Source of the DNA: Tethya wilhelma
Lineage: Eukaryota > Porifera > Demospongiae > Tethyida > Tethyidae
Assembly (NCBI GenBank): GCA_964030475.1
Contig: CAXIPT010000005.1
Span: 1,546,766 to 1,610,765 of the forward strand
Direction of reading: 5' to 3'
DNA length: 64,000 nt
Part shown: one piece after another, positions 12,479 to 23,467 of the stretch
How positions within the stretch are numbered: the stretch's first letter is position 1
Layout: every line of letters starts with the position of its first letter
The notes under the pieces: generated by a model
Database searches by the model: none
Seen by the model: only the letters and a program-made list of their open reading frames with translations
What the model was told of the DNA's origin: nothing
Program-made: the position numbers and the translations under genes

Positions 12479-12531
12479 TAAAAGTTTGTTTCCGTCAATA
12501 CATACAATTATATGCAAAGAAAAGACCAACT

Positions 12532-13998
12532 TCAATTGGAGAAGTTTTGTTTCCATAGAAACTCTCCATGGTAACCGTTAATAGTGCAACTATTGACACA
12601 AGTGTAGACTATCAGTGTACCCCAGTCAATGCTGTGAGCGGACAAGGAGTCCAACTTGAGATAATAAAGAAGTTGAGGCATCACCTACAGACAAGGAGAG
12701 AGAGAAAGCAAGAGAAGCCTGTAAGTATGTACCTTATTAAAGTTGTAAGTTTTGATCTATATACAAAATTTATTGTCTGCAAAACTTTCTGTGAAAATTA
12801 AGTAACCTAAAATACATGTAGAATGGCAAAATGGTAGTGCAAGTGCATGTGTGTTTTGTACCTGGAATTCAAACTGTCTGTGGGCTCCACAGCTGCCACA
12901 TTTTGGTACATCACTGTCCTTTGGAGCTCCATCAGTAGCCACCAACAGAGGCTGTCCACCTCGCTGATAGCGAATCACCTATAATGACAACAAAAATCTA
13001 ACACCAGTGCATACACTTGCACACAATTTTCATCATAAAACCTACAATACCTGTTCGGGTTCAATAGCCACTCTCTTCTTGAATATTCTAAACTGTTTGT
13101 CCGTCTTGTGGTCGCTTAGAGCAGCCTCTTCCAGCTTTTTCACATCAAACTGCTCCTGTCCTTTATCACCATGAGCTTGATTGCTTGTCTTCTTGACAAA
13201 CTTCAAGTAATCCTTCATTCTTTCCTCCTCACTGCGTTCTTGTTTCTTGTCCTTTACGTCGGGTTCGACTTCTGTCACTATTTCCAGTTCAGGAAGAGCA
13301 ACACCTTTTGTAGGATCATATGTCAAATCCAATAGAGAGAACACTCCTTCTGATAATTTAGGGCAGATGTGTTTGTGTCCACTCTTCCAGTCGTGAAGCT
13401 GATGTTCTCTGGAGCAGTAATTCACTTTCTTGCACTTGCCACAAAATTTTGGACCGAAACAGCCACAAGCAATACACAGAGGTGGAGCAAGTTTGCTTTG
13501 ATCTTTTACACTAGTAGTTGCACTGTCAGCAGTTGCCTCATTCGTACAAGTCTGTGATATTTCACTACCACCATCTTGTAATGTTAAACTTTCTAAAGAA
13601 CAGGGAAGCTTATTGGCAACACTATCAGTACTATTGGTTGCGGTGGCCAAATTACCAGACTCCCCCCCTTCGTTTATCTGAGATCGTAACACTTTAAAAC
13701 ATCTTGTGTCTTCTTTCTGATGACACTGTGGCTCTTGACACATGAACAAGAAAAGTGTGCGGTGTTCACCATCCCTAATGGGTGCATACACTTGTAACAG
13801 AAATACTGTGGGCTTGCCACACTTCACACACAGCAGTTCAGATGGTGAAGGTAGAGCTGTCTGGTCAAGCCATGCTGGTTTACCTCCTACTTTGCTGGGA
13901 AAGAAGCCACTGGTTAGAGCAGTAGGGTCTTCAGGACTCTCAACAAAGCCCAGTTCAACTTCTGAATCATTGCCACGTGGTGAGTCCTTCTCTGCCAT
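12532..13998 (-). CDS. PDCD2: Programmed cell death protein 2 (PDCD2), MYND zinc-finger protein
   Basis: PDCD2 proteins act as dedicated chaperones for ribosomal protein uS5 in 40S biogenesis (known for the family). Exons: 13998-13051, 12978-12862 and 12684-12532, all in phase. N-terminal half: [10 protein letters not shown] ... GGKPAWLDQ ... LLCVKCGKP, typical of PDCD2. A MYND finger follows: [21 protein letters not shown] ending in HKHIC, which separates it from PDCD2L. The C-terminal domain spans the last exons ([10 protein letters not shown] ... [15 protein letters not shown], then VMPQLLYYL ... [12 protein letters not shown] ... FLWKQNF). I chose the start MAEKDS at 13998. An in-frame ATG at 14031 would add eleven residues. 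A TGCGCATGCG palindrome lies about 70 bases upstream. Confidence 0.95.
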
Positions 13999-14066
13999 AA
14001 TTTGGGCGTGTTGAACACACCCAGGCACCAAACACTAAATCAGCAGACAGCACGCCCACATCTTAC

Positions 14067-14076
14067 TGCGCATGCG
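14067..14076. promoter_or_regulatory. NRF1-like palindrome upstream of PDCD2
   Basis: TGCGCATGCG matches the core of the NRF1 consensus and lies 69 bases upstream of the chosen PDCD2 start. Similar sites occur at 21091, 22046, 25439, 27196 and 32514, upstream of other genes. Factor assignment is inference. Confidence 0.45.
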
Positions 14077-14154
14077 TATAAACAAACATCGCTCTATAAA
14101 CTCAACAACATCAAACACTGACAACTCCATAAACCCAAGCTAACTGTTTCAGAA

Positions 14155-15781
14155 TTAGTTTTCTCCAGGAGGTAGTGCAGCTCTCCATCCAGCTTGTAGC
14201 ATCTTCCTCAGCTCTTCCACAGTGGATTTCATCTCTGGCTTCATAGCAAGGTTAGTGTTCTCATCATTGAAGAACACTGTGGGCTTAGTGTGATCATAAA
14301 GTTCAGTCCCCCATATTTCTTTAAAGTTTGGCACAGCAGTGGTACGATTGAATCTATACCACTCAGTGAAACGGTACTTATCAGTACGAACTGTGTAACC
14401 CATTACATTTTCCTTATGCTCCATTGTAGCAAAAACTGGTTTACCAGGAATTTCAGGAAGTCCTGAACCTGCAGGTCTTGGATATTGCGAAAATGCTCCT
14501 TTCTTCCACTCTCTGTCAGGATCCTTTAACAATGGCACAGCACTGCTACCTTCAACATATGTTAAAACATTATCCTTCTTATTCTCTGAACACATTTGAG
14601 GTACGTGTGTCAATGCCTGCTAATTCAGTAAATGAAGGAAAGATATCGATCAGTTCTACCAAGGCTTTTGTACGCATACCTTTATCAGTGACTCCTGGTA
14701 CACGAATCATGAAAGGTACATGAACAGCATCTTCAAAATTTGTCACCTTACACCACTCGTTGTGTTCTCCTAGTTGATAGCCATGATCACCCCATAAAAC
14801 AATAACAGTATCATCAGCAAATCCTTGAGCTTCAAGTTCCTTAATCACATGTCCCACTTGAGCATCAGTGTAGCTCACACAAGCATAGTAAGCTCTTCTA
14901 AGAGTACGAACTATATTCTCAGGAATACGACATTCCTTGCCATAAATAGAAGCATTGGCATTGATCTCACAATAGGTTGCATTGAAGAGTGTTTTGATGT
15001 CACTGTGACCTCGCATCTCATGCCAGGCACTCCATGCTATTGGTGGCATGTCAACAGGAGGCTCAGGATTAGCAGGAAGCTCAATTTCACTAGCTGGAGG
15101 ATACATATCATAGTATCTGTCTGGTGCATAGAATGGGAAATGAGGTTTGTGGAAGCCAACAGCTAAAAAAAAAGGACGATCGTCTCCTTTAGTTTGGTTC
15201 TTCTTCAACTGTTGAAGCACTTTGACTGCATTTTCAGCAATGTCTCCGTCTGGTAGTTGATTATCTTTGTAGTCTTTAAAACTCATCCAAGAAACATGAT
15301 TTTCATTGGGAGTGAGTTTAGAATGAAAATAAGGAAGACCCTCTGGACTCCAGGAATATGCCTGATCATCATTTCCACTTGGAGGTCCTGGATGGAATAT
15401 CTTTCCCATGCCAATACTGATGTAGCCATTCTCTTTGAAGTGTTGAGGAATGGTGGTGGCATTGGTGTAGTTCCTCCAATACTCACCTCCAGCTATTAAC
15501 CACACATGATTAGTGTCTGGTCTTCTTCCTGTCAGCAGTGAGTCTCTTGATGGAGAACACACAGCTACTTGACAATAAGCTCTCTCAAACAACAGTGATT
15601 TGGAAGCTAACTTATCAATGTTAGGACTCTTGATCTGTTCTTGTCCATAAGCACCCAATTCAGTTCTCAAGTCATCAATAGCAATGAAAAGAACATTCTT
15701 TTTAGTCTGTGAAACAATTACAGCATCTCCTTTTACTAGGAGACATCCCAGTAGGACAAACAGAACGCTCGCAACTGTCAT
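14155..15781 (-). pseudogene. Iduronate-2-sulfatase-like gene, copy A, frameshifted
   Basis: Single-exon sulfatase, first of a tandem array. It begins with a hydrophobic signal peptide (MTVASVLFVLLGCLLVKG). It keeps the metal-binding AIDDLRTELG, the formylglycine motif CSPSR followed by TGRRPDTNHVW, HPGPPSG, GFHKPH and DHGYQLGEH. Near 14602-14605 four extra bases, not in the sister copies, shift the frame and give a stop after about 400 residues. The rest of the C-terminal domain (VEGSSAVPLL ... MGYTVRTDKYRFTEWYRFN) continues open in another frame to 14155. It also has Asp after CSPSR where sisters have Ala. It could encode a truncated protein, but loss of function is likely. Confidence 0.85.
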
Positions 15782-15875
15782 CCTTATAATCTCATGCATG
15801 AATAATGTCAACTGGTGATGAGCCCCTCCCACGTACACTCTTACAGTTAAAACACAACGACAAATTAATTTTGTT

Positions 15876-17537
15876 TCAGGGATAATTTTCTCCAGGAGGT
15901 AGTGCAGCTCTCCATCCAGCTTGCAGTATCTTTCTCAGCTCTTCCACAGTGGATTTCATCTCTGGCTTCATAGCAAGGTTGGTGTTCTCATCATTGAAGA
16001 ACACTGTGGGCTTAGTGTGATAGTAAAGTTCAGTTCCCCATATCTCTTTAAAGTTTGGCACAGCAGTGGTACGATTGAATCTATACCACTCAGTAAAACG
16101 ATACTGATCAGTGCGGACTGTGTAGCCCATCACATTTTCTCCATTTTCGTAATCAAATGATTTGTGGCCGGGAAGATTTGGAAGTCCTATGCCATTTGGT
16201 CGAGGAAGACCTACACCATTGGGACGAGGATATTGTGAAAAGGCACCTTTCTTCCACTGTCTGTTAGGATCCTTTAACAATGGTGCAGCACTACTACCTT
16301 CAACACATGTTAGAACATCACTTTTACCCTCAGGACAAAGCATTGGTTTATCAATCCCAGCTAGATCCGTGAGAGTTGGGAAGATATCAATCAGTTCTAC
16401 CAGAGCTTGTGTACGCATGCCTTTATCAGTGACTCCTGGTACACGAATCATGAATGGTACATGGACAGCATCTTCAAAGTTGGTAAACTTGGCCCACTCA
16501 TTATGTTCCCCAAGCTGCCAGCCATGGTCAGCCCACAAGACAATGATTGTATCATCTGCTAGTCCTTGATTTTTCAATTCCTTCAAAACACGTCCGACTT
16601 GAGCATCAGTGTAACTCACACAAGCATAGTAAGCTCTTCTTATCTCCTTGGCTGTCTCATCAGGCATTCGACATTCCTTGCCAGTAATGGATACTTTGGC
16701 ATCTGTTAGGCAAGCTGTCATATTGGGAAACAGTTTCATTGTATTATTGAATTCCCGAATGGGATACCAAACACTCCATGCTACTGGGGGCATGTCGGTT
16801 GGAGGATCAGGATTAGCAGCAAGTTTAATTTCACTAGACTCTGGGTACATGTTGTAGTATTTTTCAGGTGCAAAAAATGGGATATGTGGTTTGTGGAACC
16901 CCACAGCTAGAAAGAAAGGTCGTTCATCTCCATTAGTCTTGTTCTTTTTCAACTGTTGAATGACATTTACAGCATTGTCAGTAATCTGTCCATCAGGTAG
17001 TTGGTTGTCTTCAAATCCTTCAAAACTCCACCAAAGGGAGGTTTTGTTACCAAATCCATATTGATTCATTAATGGAGTATGATAGTATGGAAGACCCTCT
17101 GGACTCCAGGAATATGCTCGGTCATCAAACCCACTGGGAGGTCCTGGATGAAATATCTTTCCCATACCAATACTGATGTAGCCATTCTCTTTGAAGTATT
17201 GAGGAATGGTGGTGGCATTGGTGTAGTTTCTCCAATACTCATCTGCTGCTATTAACCACACATGATTAGTGTCTGGTCTTCTTCCTGTCAGCAGTGAAGC
17301 TCTTGATGGAGAACACACAGCTACTTGACAATAAGCTCTCTCAAACAACAGTGATTTGGAAGCTAACTCATCAATGTTTGGACTCTTGATCTGTTCCTGT
17401 CCATAAGCACCCAATTCAGTTCTCAGGTCATCAATAGCAATGAATAGGACATTCTTCTTAGTTTGTAAAACAGCATTTCCATTTATTATGAGACATAATA
17501 TGTACCCCAGTAGAACAAAAAGACTGACACGCTCCAT
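15876..17537 (-). CDS. Iduronate-2-sulfatase-like enzyme, copy B
   Basis: Intact single-exon gene of about 553 residues from MERVSLF, close to human IDS (550). IDS is a lysosomal enzyme that removes 2-O-sulfate from iduronate in dermatan and heparan sulfate. Signal peptide residues 1-25. Metal-binding AIDDLRTELG comes next, then the CxPxR motif CSPSRASLLTGRRPDTNHVW whose Cys is converted to formylglycine, then FKENGYISIGMGK, VGFHKPHIPF, WADHGWQLGEHNEWAK and the C-terminal QYPRP ... MGYTVRTDQYRF. A local repeat (RPNGVGLP then RPNGIGLP) is unique to this copy. An upstream ATG at 17612 is in frame, but would bury the signal peptide. Substrate cannot be fixed from sequence, since other sulfated marine polysaccharides are possible. 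Confidence 0.9.
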   Translation of the reverse strand: MERVSLFVLLGYILCLIINGNAVLQTKKNVLFIAIDDLRTELGAYGQEQIKSPNIDELASKSLLFERAYCQVAVCSPSRASLLTGRRPDTNHVWLIAADEYWRNYTNATTIPQYFKENGYISIGMGKIFHPGPPSGFDDRAYSWSPEGLPYYHTPLMNQYGFGNKTSLWWSFEGFEDNQLPDGQITDNAVNVIQQLKKNKTNGDERPFFLAVGFHKPHIPFFAPEKYYNMYPESSEIKLAANPDPPTDMPPVAWSVWYPIREFNNTMKLFPNMTACLTDAKVSITGKECRMPDETAKEIRRAYYACVSYTDAQVGRVLKELKNQGLADDTIIVLWADHGWQLGEHNEWAKFTNFEDAVHVPFMIRVPGVTDKGMRTQALVELIDIFPTLTDLAGIDKPMLCPEGKSDVLTCVEGSSAAPLLKDPNRQWKKGAFSQYPRPNGVGLPRPNGIGLPNLPGHKSFDYENGENVMGYTVRTDQYRFTEWYRFNRTTAVPNFKEIWGTELYYHTKPTVFFNDENTNLAMKPEMKSTVEELRKILQAGWRAALPPGENYP

Positions 17538-17695
17538 AACGAGACCTCCCATATGCATGCATGCTAATGAGCCCCTCCCACACACAAACACGTGAAAGGA
17601 ATGATTGATCAAACTTGCTCAACTGAGCAGCAACAAATTCTAACTCAAACTCCGCCTCAAAGAGGGATTAAAAGTAAGAATTAAACTTTATAGTA

Positions 17696-19321
17696 CTAGT
17701 TTTTAGGAGGCAGTGCAGCTCTCCATCCAGCTTGCAGTATCTTTCTTAGCTCTTCCACAGTGGATTTCATCTCTGGCTTCATAGCAAGGTTGGTGTTCTC
17801 GTCATTGAAGAACACAGTGGGCTTAGTGTGATCATAAAGCTCAGTTCCCCATATCTCTTTAAAATCAGGCATAGCAGTGGTACAATCAAACTTATACCAC
17901 TCAGTGAAACGGTACTGATCAGTACGAACTGTGTAACCCATCACGTTTTCTCCATGTTCATCTTTGTCAAAGGCTGGTTTACCTGGAATCTTGGGAAGCC
18001 CAACACCATCAGGTCTTGCATATTGAGAGAAAGCTCCTGCTTTCCATTTTTGAGTTGGATCCTTTAACAATGGTGCAACACTGCTACCTTCAACACATGT
18101 TAGAACATCACTTTGAGCCTCTGGACACATTTTAGGTGTATCAATTCCTGCTAACTCAGTTAACGTTGGGAAGATGTCAATCAGTTCTACCAAGGCTTGA
18201 GTACGCATACCTTTATCAGTGACTCCTGGTACATGAAGTATGAAGGGTACACGAACTGCATCTTCAAAGTTAGTGAATTTAGCCCACAGGTTGTGTTCCC
18301 CAAGCTGCCAGCCATGGTCAGCCCACAAGACAATAATCGTATCATCAGCAAATCCTTGAGTCTCAAGTTCCTTCAGAACTCGTCCGACTTGAGCATCAGT
18401 GTAACTTACACAAGAGTAGTAAGCTTTTCTTATTTCTTTGGCTGCTTCAGCTGGCATATGACATTCTTTTCCACTAATTGAGAGCTTTGGATCAGTCTTA
18501 CATGCTGTTACATTAGAAAATAGCTTATGTGTGTTGTTGAAATCCCTAGTTGCTCCCCAATCACTCCAAGCTATAACAGGCATATTGACAGGAGCATCAG
18601 GATTCTCTGCAAGTTTGATTTCACTTGAATCAGGGTACATATCAAAGTACCTGTCAGGTGCAAAGAAAGGGACGTGAGGTTTGTGGAAGCCAACAGCTAG
18701 AAAGAAAGGGCGATCGTCTCCTTTAGTTTGGTTCTTCTTCAACTGTTGAAGGACATTCACTGCATTATCTGCAATCTGGCCATCTGGTAACTGATTGTCT
18801 TTGAACCCTTCAAAGCTCCACCAAAGAGATGTTCTGTTTCCTGGACCATATTCACCTTCCACTGGAGAATGGTAGTATGGTAAACCTTCCGGACTCCAGG
18901 AATATGCATGGTCATCATTTCCACTGGGAGGTCCTGGATGGAATATCTTTCCCATGCCAATACTTATGTAGCCATTCTCTTTGAAGTATTGAGGAATAGT
19001 GGTGGCATTTGTGTAGTTCCTCCAATACTCATCTTTTGCTATTATCCACACATGATTGGTATCTGGTCTTCTTCCTGTCAGCAGTGAGGCTCTTGATGGA
19101 GAACACACAGCTACTTGACAATAAGCTCTGTCAAACTGAAGAGATTTAGCAGCCAGTGCATCAATATTGGGACTTTTTACTTGTGTCTGGTCGTAGCTAC
19201 CTAGTTCTGTACGCAGGTCATCAATAGCAAAAAATAGAACATTCTTTTTTGTCTGTAAAGCAGCTTCTCCACACACCAAAAGACTTCCCAGCAGGACAAA
19301 GAGAACACTGACACTTTTCAT
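17696..19321 (-). CDS. Iduronate-2-sulfatase-like enzyme, copy C
   Basis: Intact, intronless, 541 residues. Signal peptide MKSVSVLFVLLGSLLVCGEA, then FAIDDLRTELGSYDQ, CSPSRASLLTGRRPDTNHVW, VGFHKPHVPFFAP, WADHGWQLGEHNLWAK and QYARPDGVGLP ... MGYTVRTDQYRFTEWYKF. All sulfatase active-site motifs are present. It differs from neighbours mainly in the segment after HKPH (residues about 245-300), where copies A to C share one type of sequence and D to G another. Same strand as copies B and D. The gap to the copy B stop on one side is about 160 bases and to copy D's stop about 90 bases, so each gene has a very short promoter. Confidence 0.9.
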   Translation of the reverse strand: MKSVSVLFVLLGSLLVCGEAALQTKKNVLFFAIDDLRTELGSYDQTQVKSPNIDALAAKSLQFDRAYCQVAVCSPSRASLLTGRRPDTNHVWIIAKDEYWRNYTNATTIPQYFKENGYISIGMGKIFHPGPPSGNDDHAYSWSPEGLPYYHSPVEGEYGPGNRTSLWWSFEGFKDNQLPDGQIADNAVNVLQQLKKNQTKGDDRPFFLAVGFHKPHVPFFAPDRYFDMYPDSSEIKLAENPDAPVNMPVIAWSDWGATRDFNNTHKLFSNVTACKTDPKLSISGKECHMPAEAAKEIRKAYYSCVSYTDAQVGRVLKELETQGFADDTIIVLWADHGWQLGEHNLWAKFTNFEDAVRVPFILHVPGVTDKGMRTQALVELIDIFPTLTELAGIDTPKMCPEAQSDVLTCVEGSSVAPLLKDPTQKWKAGAFSQYARPDGVGLPKIPGKPAFDKDEHGENVMGYTVRTDQYRFTEWYKFDCTTAMPDFKEIWGTELYDHTKPTVFFNDENTNLAMKPEMKSTVEELRKILQAGWRAALPPKN

Positions 19322-19412
19322 CTTGGAAAACGGTCTATGAATATTGCATAATCAGCCCCTCCCACATGCATCATATGACATTAAAACTCAAGCAGATATT
19401 TAACTGTTCTAG

Positions 19413-21053
19413 TTAGGGAGAATTGTCTTCAGGAGGTAGTGCAGCTCTCCATCCAGCTTGCAGCATCTTTCTCAGCTCTTCCACAGTGGATTTCATCTCT
19501 GGCTTCATAGCAAGGTTGGTGTTCTCATCATTGAAGAACACTGTGGGCTTAGTGTGATCGTAAAGTTCAGTTCCCCATATTTTTTCAAACTTGTGCACAG
19601 CTAATGTACGATTGAATCTATACCACTCAGTGAAACGATATTGATCAGTACGAACTGTGTAACCCATCACACTTTCTCCATGCTCATTGCTGTCAAAGCT
19701 TTTCTGACCTGGAATGGTTTCAAAGCCATCAGCTGGTCTTGGAAATTGAGAAAATGCCCCTTTCTTCCACTGTCTGTCTGGTTCCTTTAGTAATGGTACA
19801 ACACTGCTACCTTCAACACATGTTAAGTTATGGTTGTTCTTATCCTCTGGACACATTTTAGGTGTCTCAATTCCTGCTAACTCAGTCAATGTGGGGAAGA
19901 TGTCAATCAGTTCTACCAAGGCTTGTGTACGCATACCTTTATCAGTGACTCCTGGCACATGAAGTATAAAAGGTACCCGGACTGCATCTTCAAAGTTGGT
20001 GAATTTGGCCCATTCTTTATGCTCTCCAAGCTGCCAGCCATGATCAGCCCACAAGACAATGATCGTATTATCAGCAAATCCTAGATTTTCAAGTTCTTTG
20101 ATCACTCGTCCAACTTGAGCATCAGTGTAACTCACGCAGGCATAGTAAGCTCTTCTCATCAATCGTGTTTGCTCATCAGGCATTTTACAGTCAGAACTAT
20201 TGAGAGCATAGTTAGCATAAGAGCGACATTTCCCCCAATACTTAATTAGCTTCTTAGTGTCAGCATATGACATAATGTGGCCGCCAAGACCAAATGCAAT
20301 GGGAGGCATGTCTACTGGAGGATCAGGATTTTCTGGGAGTTTAATTTCACTAGCTGGTGGGTACATGTCAAAGTATTTGCTAGGAGCAAAGAATGGAAGG
20401 TGAGGTTTGTGAAATCCGACAGCTACAAAGAAAGGTCGACCATCTCCTTCAGTTTGGTTCTTCTTTAGATTTTGAAGAACTTTAATAGCATTGTCAGCAA
20501 TGTCTCCATCTGGTAGCTGATTGTCTTTATAGTCCTTAAAACTCCACCAGGAATATGAAGAATTCAACTTACTCTCTGGATCGATTTGAGAGTGGAAATA
20601 AGGAAGACCCTCTGAACTCCAAGAAAATGCTTGATCGTCATAACCACTGGGGGGTCCTGGATGGAATATCTTTCCCATGCCAATGCTGATGTAGCCATTC
20701 TCTTTGAAGTATTGAGGAATGGTGGTGGCATTTGTGTAGTTTCTCCAATACTCATCATTTGCAATTTTCCACACATGATTAGTATCTGGTCTTCTTCCTG
20801 TCAGCAGTGAGGCCCTTGATGGAGAACATACAGCTACCTGACAATAAGCTCTCTCAAACAACAGTGATTTGGAAGCTAGGTCATCAATGTTTGGACTTTT
20901 GATCAATTCTTGTCCGTATATGTTCAATTCTGGACGTAGGTCATCAATTGCTAAAAAGAGAACATTTTTATTTTTCTCCAACTGTCCCGTCTTACTTTGT
21001 GTAAAGGCTGCAGCTACCAAAAGCAGAACGAGAACCATGGATTTGCACAGCAT
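19413..21053 (-). CDS. Iduronate-2-sulfatase-like enzyme, copy D
   Basis: Intact, intronless, 546 residues. Signal peptide MLCKSMVLVLLLVAAAFTQS. Motifs: AIDDLRPELNIYGQ, CSPSRASLLTGRRPDTNHVW, VGFHKPHLPFFAP, WADHGWQLGEHKEWAK and QFPRPADGF. The middle segment (IAFGLGGHIMSYADTKKL ... CRSYANYALNSSDCKMP) defines a second subtype shared with copies E, F and G. A GTGCATGCGCG element and a CCACGCCC box lie 10-50 bases upstream of the start and recur in front of other copies. Confidence 0.9.
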   Translation of the reverse strand: MLCKSMVLVLLLVAAAFTQSKTGQLEKNKNVLFLAIDDLRPELNIYGQELIKSPNIDDLASKSLLFERAYCQVAVCSPSRASLLTGRRPDTNHVWKIANDEYWRNYTNATTIPQYFKENGYISIGMGKIFHPGPPSGYDDQAFSWSSEGLPYFHSQIDPESKLNSSYSWWSFKDYKDNQLPDGDIADNAIKVLQNLKKNQTEGDGRPFFVAVGFHKPHLPFFAPSKYFDMYPPASEIKLPENPDPPVDMPPIAFGLGGHIMSYADTKKLIKYWGKCRSYANYALNSSDCKMPDEQTRLMRRAYYACVSYTDAQVGRVIKELENLGFADNTIIVLWADHGWQLGEHKEWAKFTNFEDAVRVPFILHVPGVTDKGMRTQALVELIDIFPTLTELAGIETPKMCPEDKNNHNLTCVEGSSVVPLLKEPDRQWKKGAFSQFPRPADGFETIPGQKSFDSNEHGESVMGYTVRTDQYRFTEWYRFNRTLAVHKFEKIWGTELYDHTKPTVFFNDENTNLAMKPEMKSTVEELRKMLQAGWRAALPPEDNSP

Positions 21054-21143
21054 CCTTCTCCTTAGCCACGCCCACTTTTGCGATTCTACTGTGCATGCGC
21101 GTAACTAGGGTAAAAAAACACTTGTTGGCAATAATATTTGTCT

Positions 21144-22031
21144 TCATTCAGGAGGTAGTGCAGCTCTCCACCCAGCTTGTAGCATCTTTCTTAGCTCTTC
21201 AACAGTGGATTTCATCTCTGGCTTCATAGCAAGGTTGATGTTCTCATCATTGAAGAACACTGTGGGCTTAGTGTGATCATAAAGTTCAGTTCCCCATATC
21301 TCTTTAAAGTTTGGCATAGCAGTTGTATGATTGAATCTATACCACTCAGTAAAGCAATATTGATCAGTACGAACTGTGTAGCCCATCACATTTTCATTGT
21401 GTTCGGTTGTGTCGAATGTCTTATGACCAGGAATTGTACTAAAGCCATTATTAGGCCTTGCATACTGAGAGAATGCTCCTTTTTTCCATTCTTTGTCTGG
21501 ATCTTTCAGCAATGGTGCGACACTGCTACCTTCAACACATATTAGGACATTGTCATTCTTATCCTCAGAGCACATTTTAGGGACATCGATTCCTGCTAAC
21601 TCAGTCAATGAAGGGAAGATGTCAATGAGTTCTACCAGAGCTTGTGTACGCATACCTTTATCAGTGACTCCTGGTACACGAATCATGAATGGAACATGGA
21701 CTGCATCTTCAAAATTCGAGAATTTGGCCCACAAACTATGCTCCCCAAGCTGCCAGCCATGGTCGGCCCACAAGACAATGATTGTATCATCAGCAAATCC
21801 TTGAATTTCAAGTTCCTTTATTACTCGTCCAACTTGAGCATCAGTGTAACTTACACAAGAGTAGTAAGCTCTTCTTAGCAATTTGGTAGCATTGTCTGGC
21901 ATTTTACATTCAGAAGTATTGAGACAATAGTTAGCATCATGATGGCACTTATTTAAGTCTTTGAATAAGACTCTAGTATCATTGTAGTACTTTGTTCTAC
22001 CTCCTAGTTCATATGCAATAGGAGGCATGTC
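21144..22031 (-). pseudogene. Iduronate-2-sulfatase-like copy E, 5' half deleted
   Basis: Homology to the other copies begins abruptly at DMPPIAYELGG (22031) and runs intact to the normal C-terminus at 21144. The signal peptide, metal-binding site and CSPSR active-site motif are absent. Upstream of 22031 the DNA aligns by eye with the promoter region of sister copies (CATGCGCAGTTTT, then CACGTGG and CCCCTCCCAC). This points to a deletion of about 800 bases joining promoter to mid-gene. An ATG at 22109 could drive a fused reading frame, but it would be catalytically dead. Confidence 0.85.
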
Positions 22032-22141
22032 TATAATTAAACTAAGCATGCGCAGTTTTGCACGTGGTTGGATAGTTGGTATTTCAGCCCCTCCCACCCT
22101 AACCACCATAACTCAACTGAACACAACTAATACATTTGTCT

Positions 22142-23339
22142 TTATTCAGGAGGCAGTGCAGCTCTCCATCCAGCTTGCAGCATCTTTCTCAGCTCTTCCA
22201 CAGTGGTTTTCATCTCTGGCTTCATAGCAAGGTTTGTGTTCTCATCATTGAAGAACACTGTAGGCTTAGTGTGATCGTAAAGTTCAGTTCCCCAAATTTC
22301 TCTAAAGTTTGGCACAGCAGTGGTACGATTGAATCTATACCACTCAGTGAAACGATACTGATCAGTACGTACTGTATAACCCATAACACTTTCTCCCTGT
22401 TCATTCTCATCAAAACTTTTATGACCTGGGATTGTAGTAAACCCAGCATAGGGTCTTGGAAATTGTGAAAATGCTCCTTTCTTCCACTGTCTATCAGGAT
22501 CCTTTAGTAATGGTGCAACACTGCTACCTTCAACACATGTTAAGACATTTTCATTCTTATCCTCAGAACACATTTTAGGAATGTCAATTCCTGCTAACTC
22601 AGTCAATGAAGGGAAGATGTCAATCAGTTCTACCAAGGCTTGAGTGCGCATACCTTTATCAGTGACTCCTGGTATACGAATCATGAATGGTACATGGACT
22701 GCATCTTCAAAGTTGGTGAATTTGGCCCATTCTTTATGTTCCCCAAGCTGCCAGCCATGATCAGCCCACAAGACAATGATTGTATCATCAGCAAATCCTT
22801 GAATTTCAAGTTCTTTATCACTCGTCCAACTTGAGCATCAGTGTAACTCACACAAGAGTAGTAAGCTCTTCTTAAAAGTCTAGTAGCATCATCTGGTATT
22901 TTACAGTCAGAGCTAGTGAGAGCGTAATTAGCATCTTTGTGACATTTCTCCCAGTTCGGAAACAATTTCTTTATATCATCGTATGATACCGTAAGCCCTC
23001 CTAATTCATAGGCAATGGGTGGCATGTCTTTTGGAAGATCAGGATTTTCTGGTAGTTTGATTTCACTAGCTGGTGGGTACATGTCAAAGTATTTGCTAGG
23101 AGCAAAGAATGGGAGATGAGGTTTGTGGAAGCCAACAGCTACAAAGAAAGGTCGATCATCTCCTTTTGTATGGTTCTTCTTCAGCTGTTGTAGGACATTC
23201 ACTGCATTGTCAGCAATGGCTCCATCTGGTAGCTGATTGTCTTCGTAGTCTTTAAAACTCCACCATGAATAAGAACCATTCAATAGTTTATTTGTATGTA
23301 CTGAAGGGTGAAAATATGGTAGACTCCAGGAGTATGCTT
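22142..23339 (-). pseudogene. Iduronate-2-sulfatase-like copy F, truncated at assembly join and frameshifted
   Basis: The 5' part is cut by the N at 23340, leaving sequence from AYSW onward. The coding is open to about 22816, where one base is missing in a TTCTTT run relative to sister copies, so RVIK is followed by a shifted frame. The correct frame then resumes (WADHGWQLGEHKEWAK) to the normal stop at 22142. The middle segment is of the D/E/G subtype. The shift could be a homopolymer error or a real lesion, and the missing 5' end could be an assembly effect. Confidence 0.8.
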
Positions 23340-23467
23340 NATTGGCTTTTCCACAAAAGAATTTGAGTCAGTCCATGATTGGTTTGCGATCAGCATGAAT
23401 AGAACTGGGTGGTGATTAGACGAGTTTGTTACTGATAACTATTGTGAGTGCAATTCAAAGGCCAGCC

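Noticed and set aside
15921..16857. Plus-strand frames across the sulfatase genes
   Set aside because: Antisense shadows of conserved coding sequence. The same shadows recur in each tandem copy because the copies are similar.
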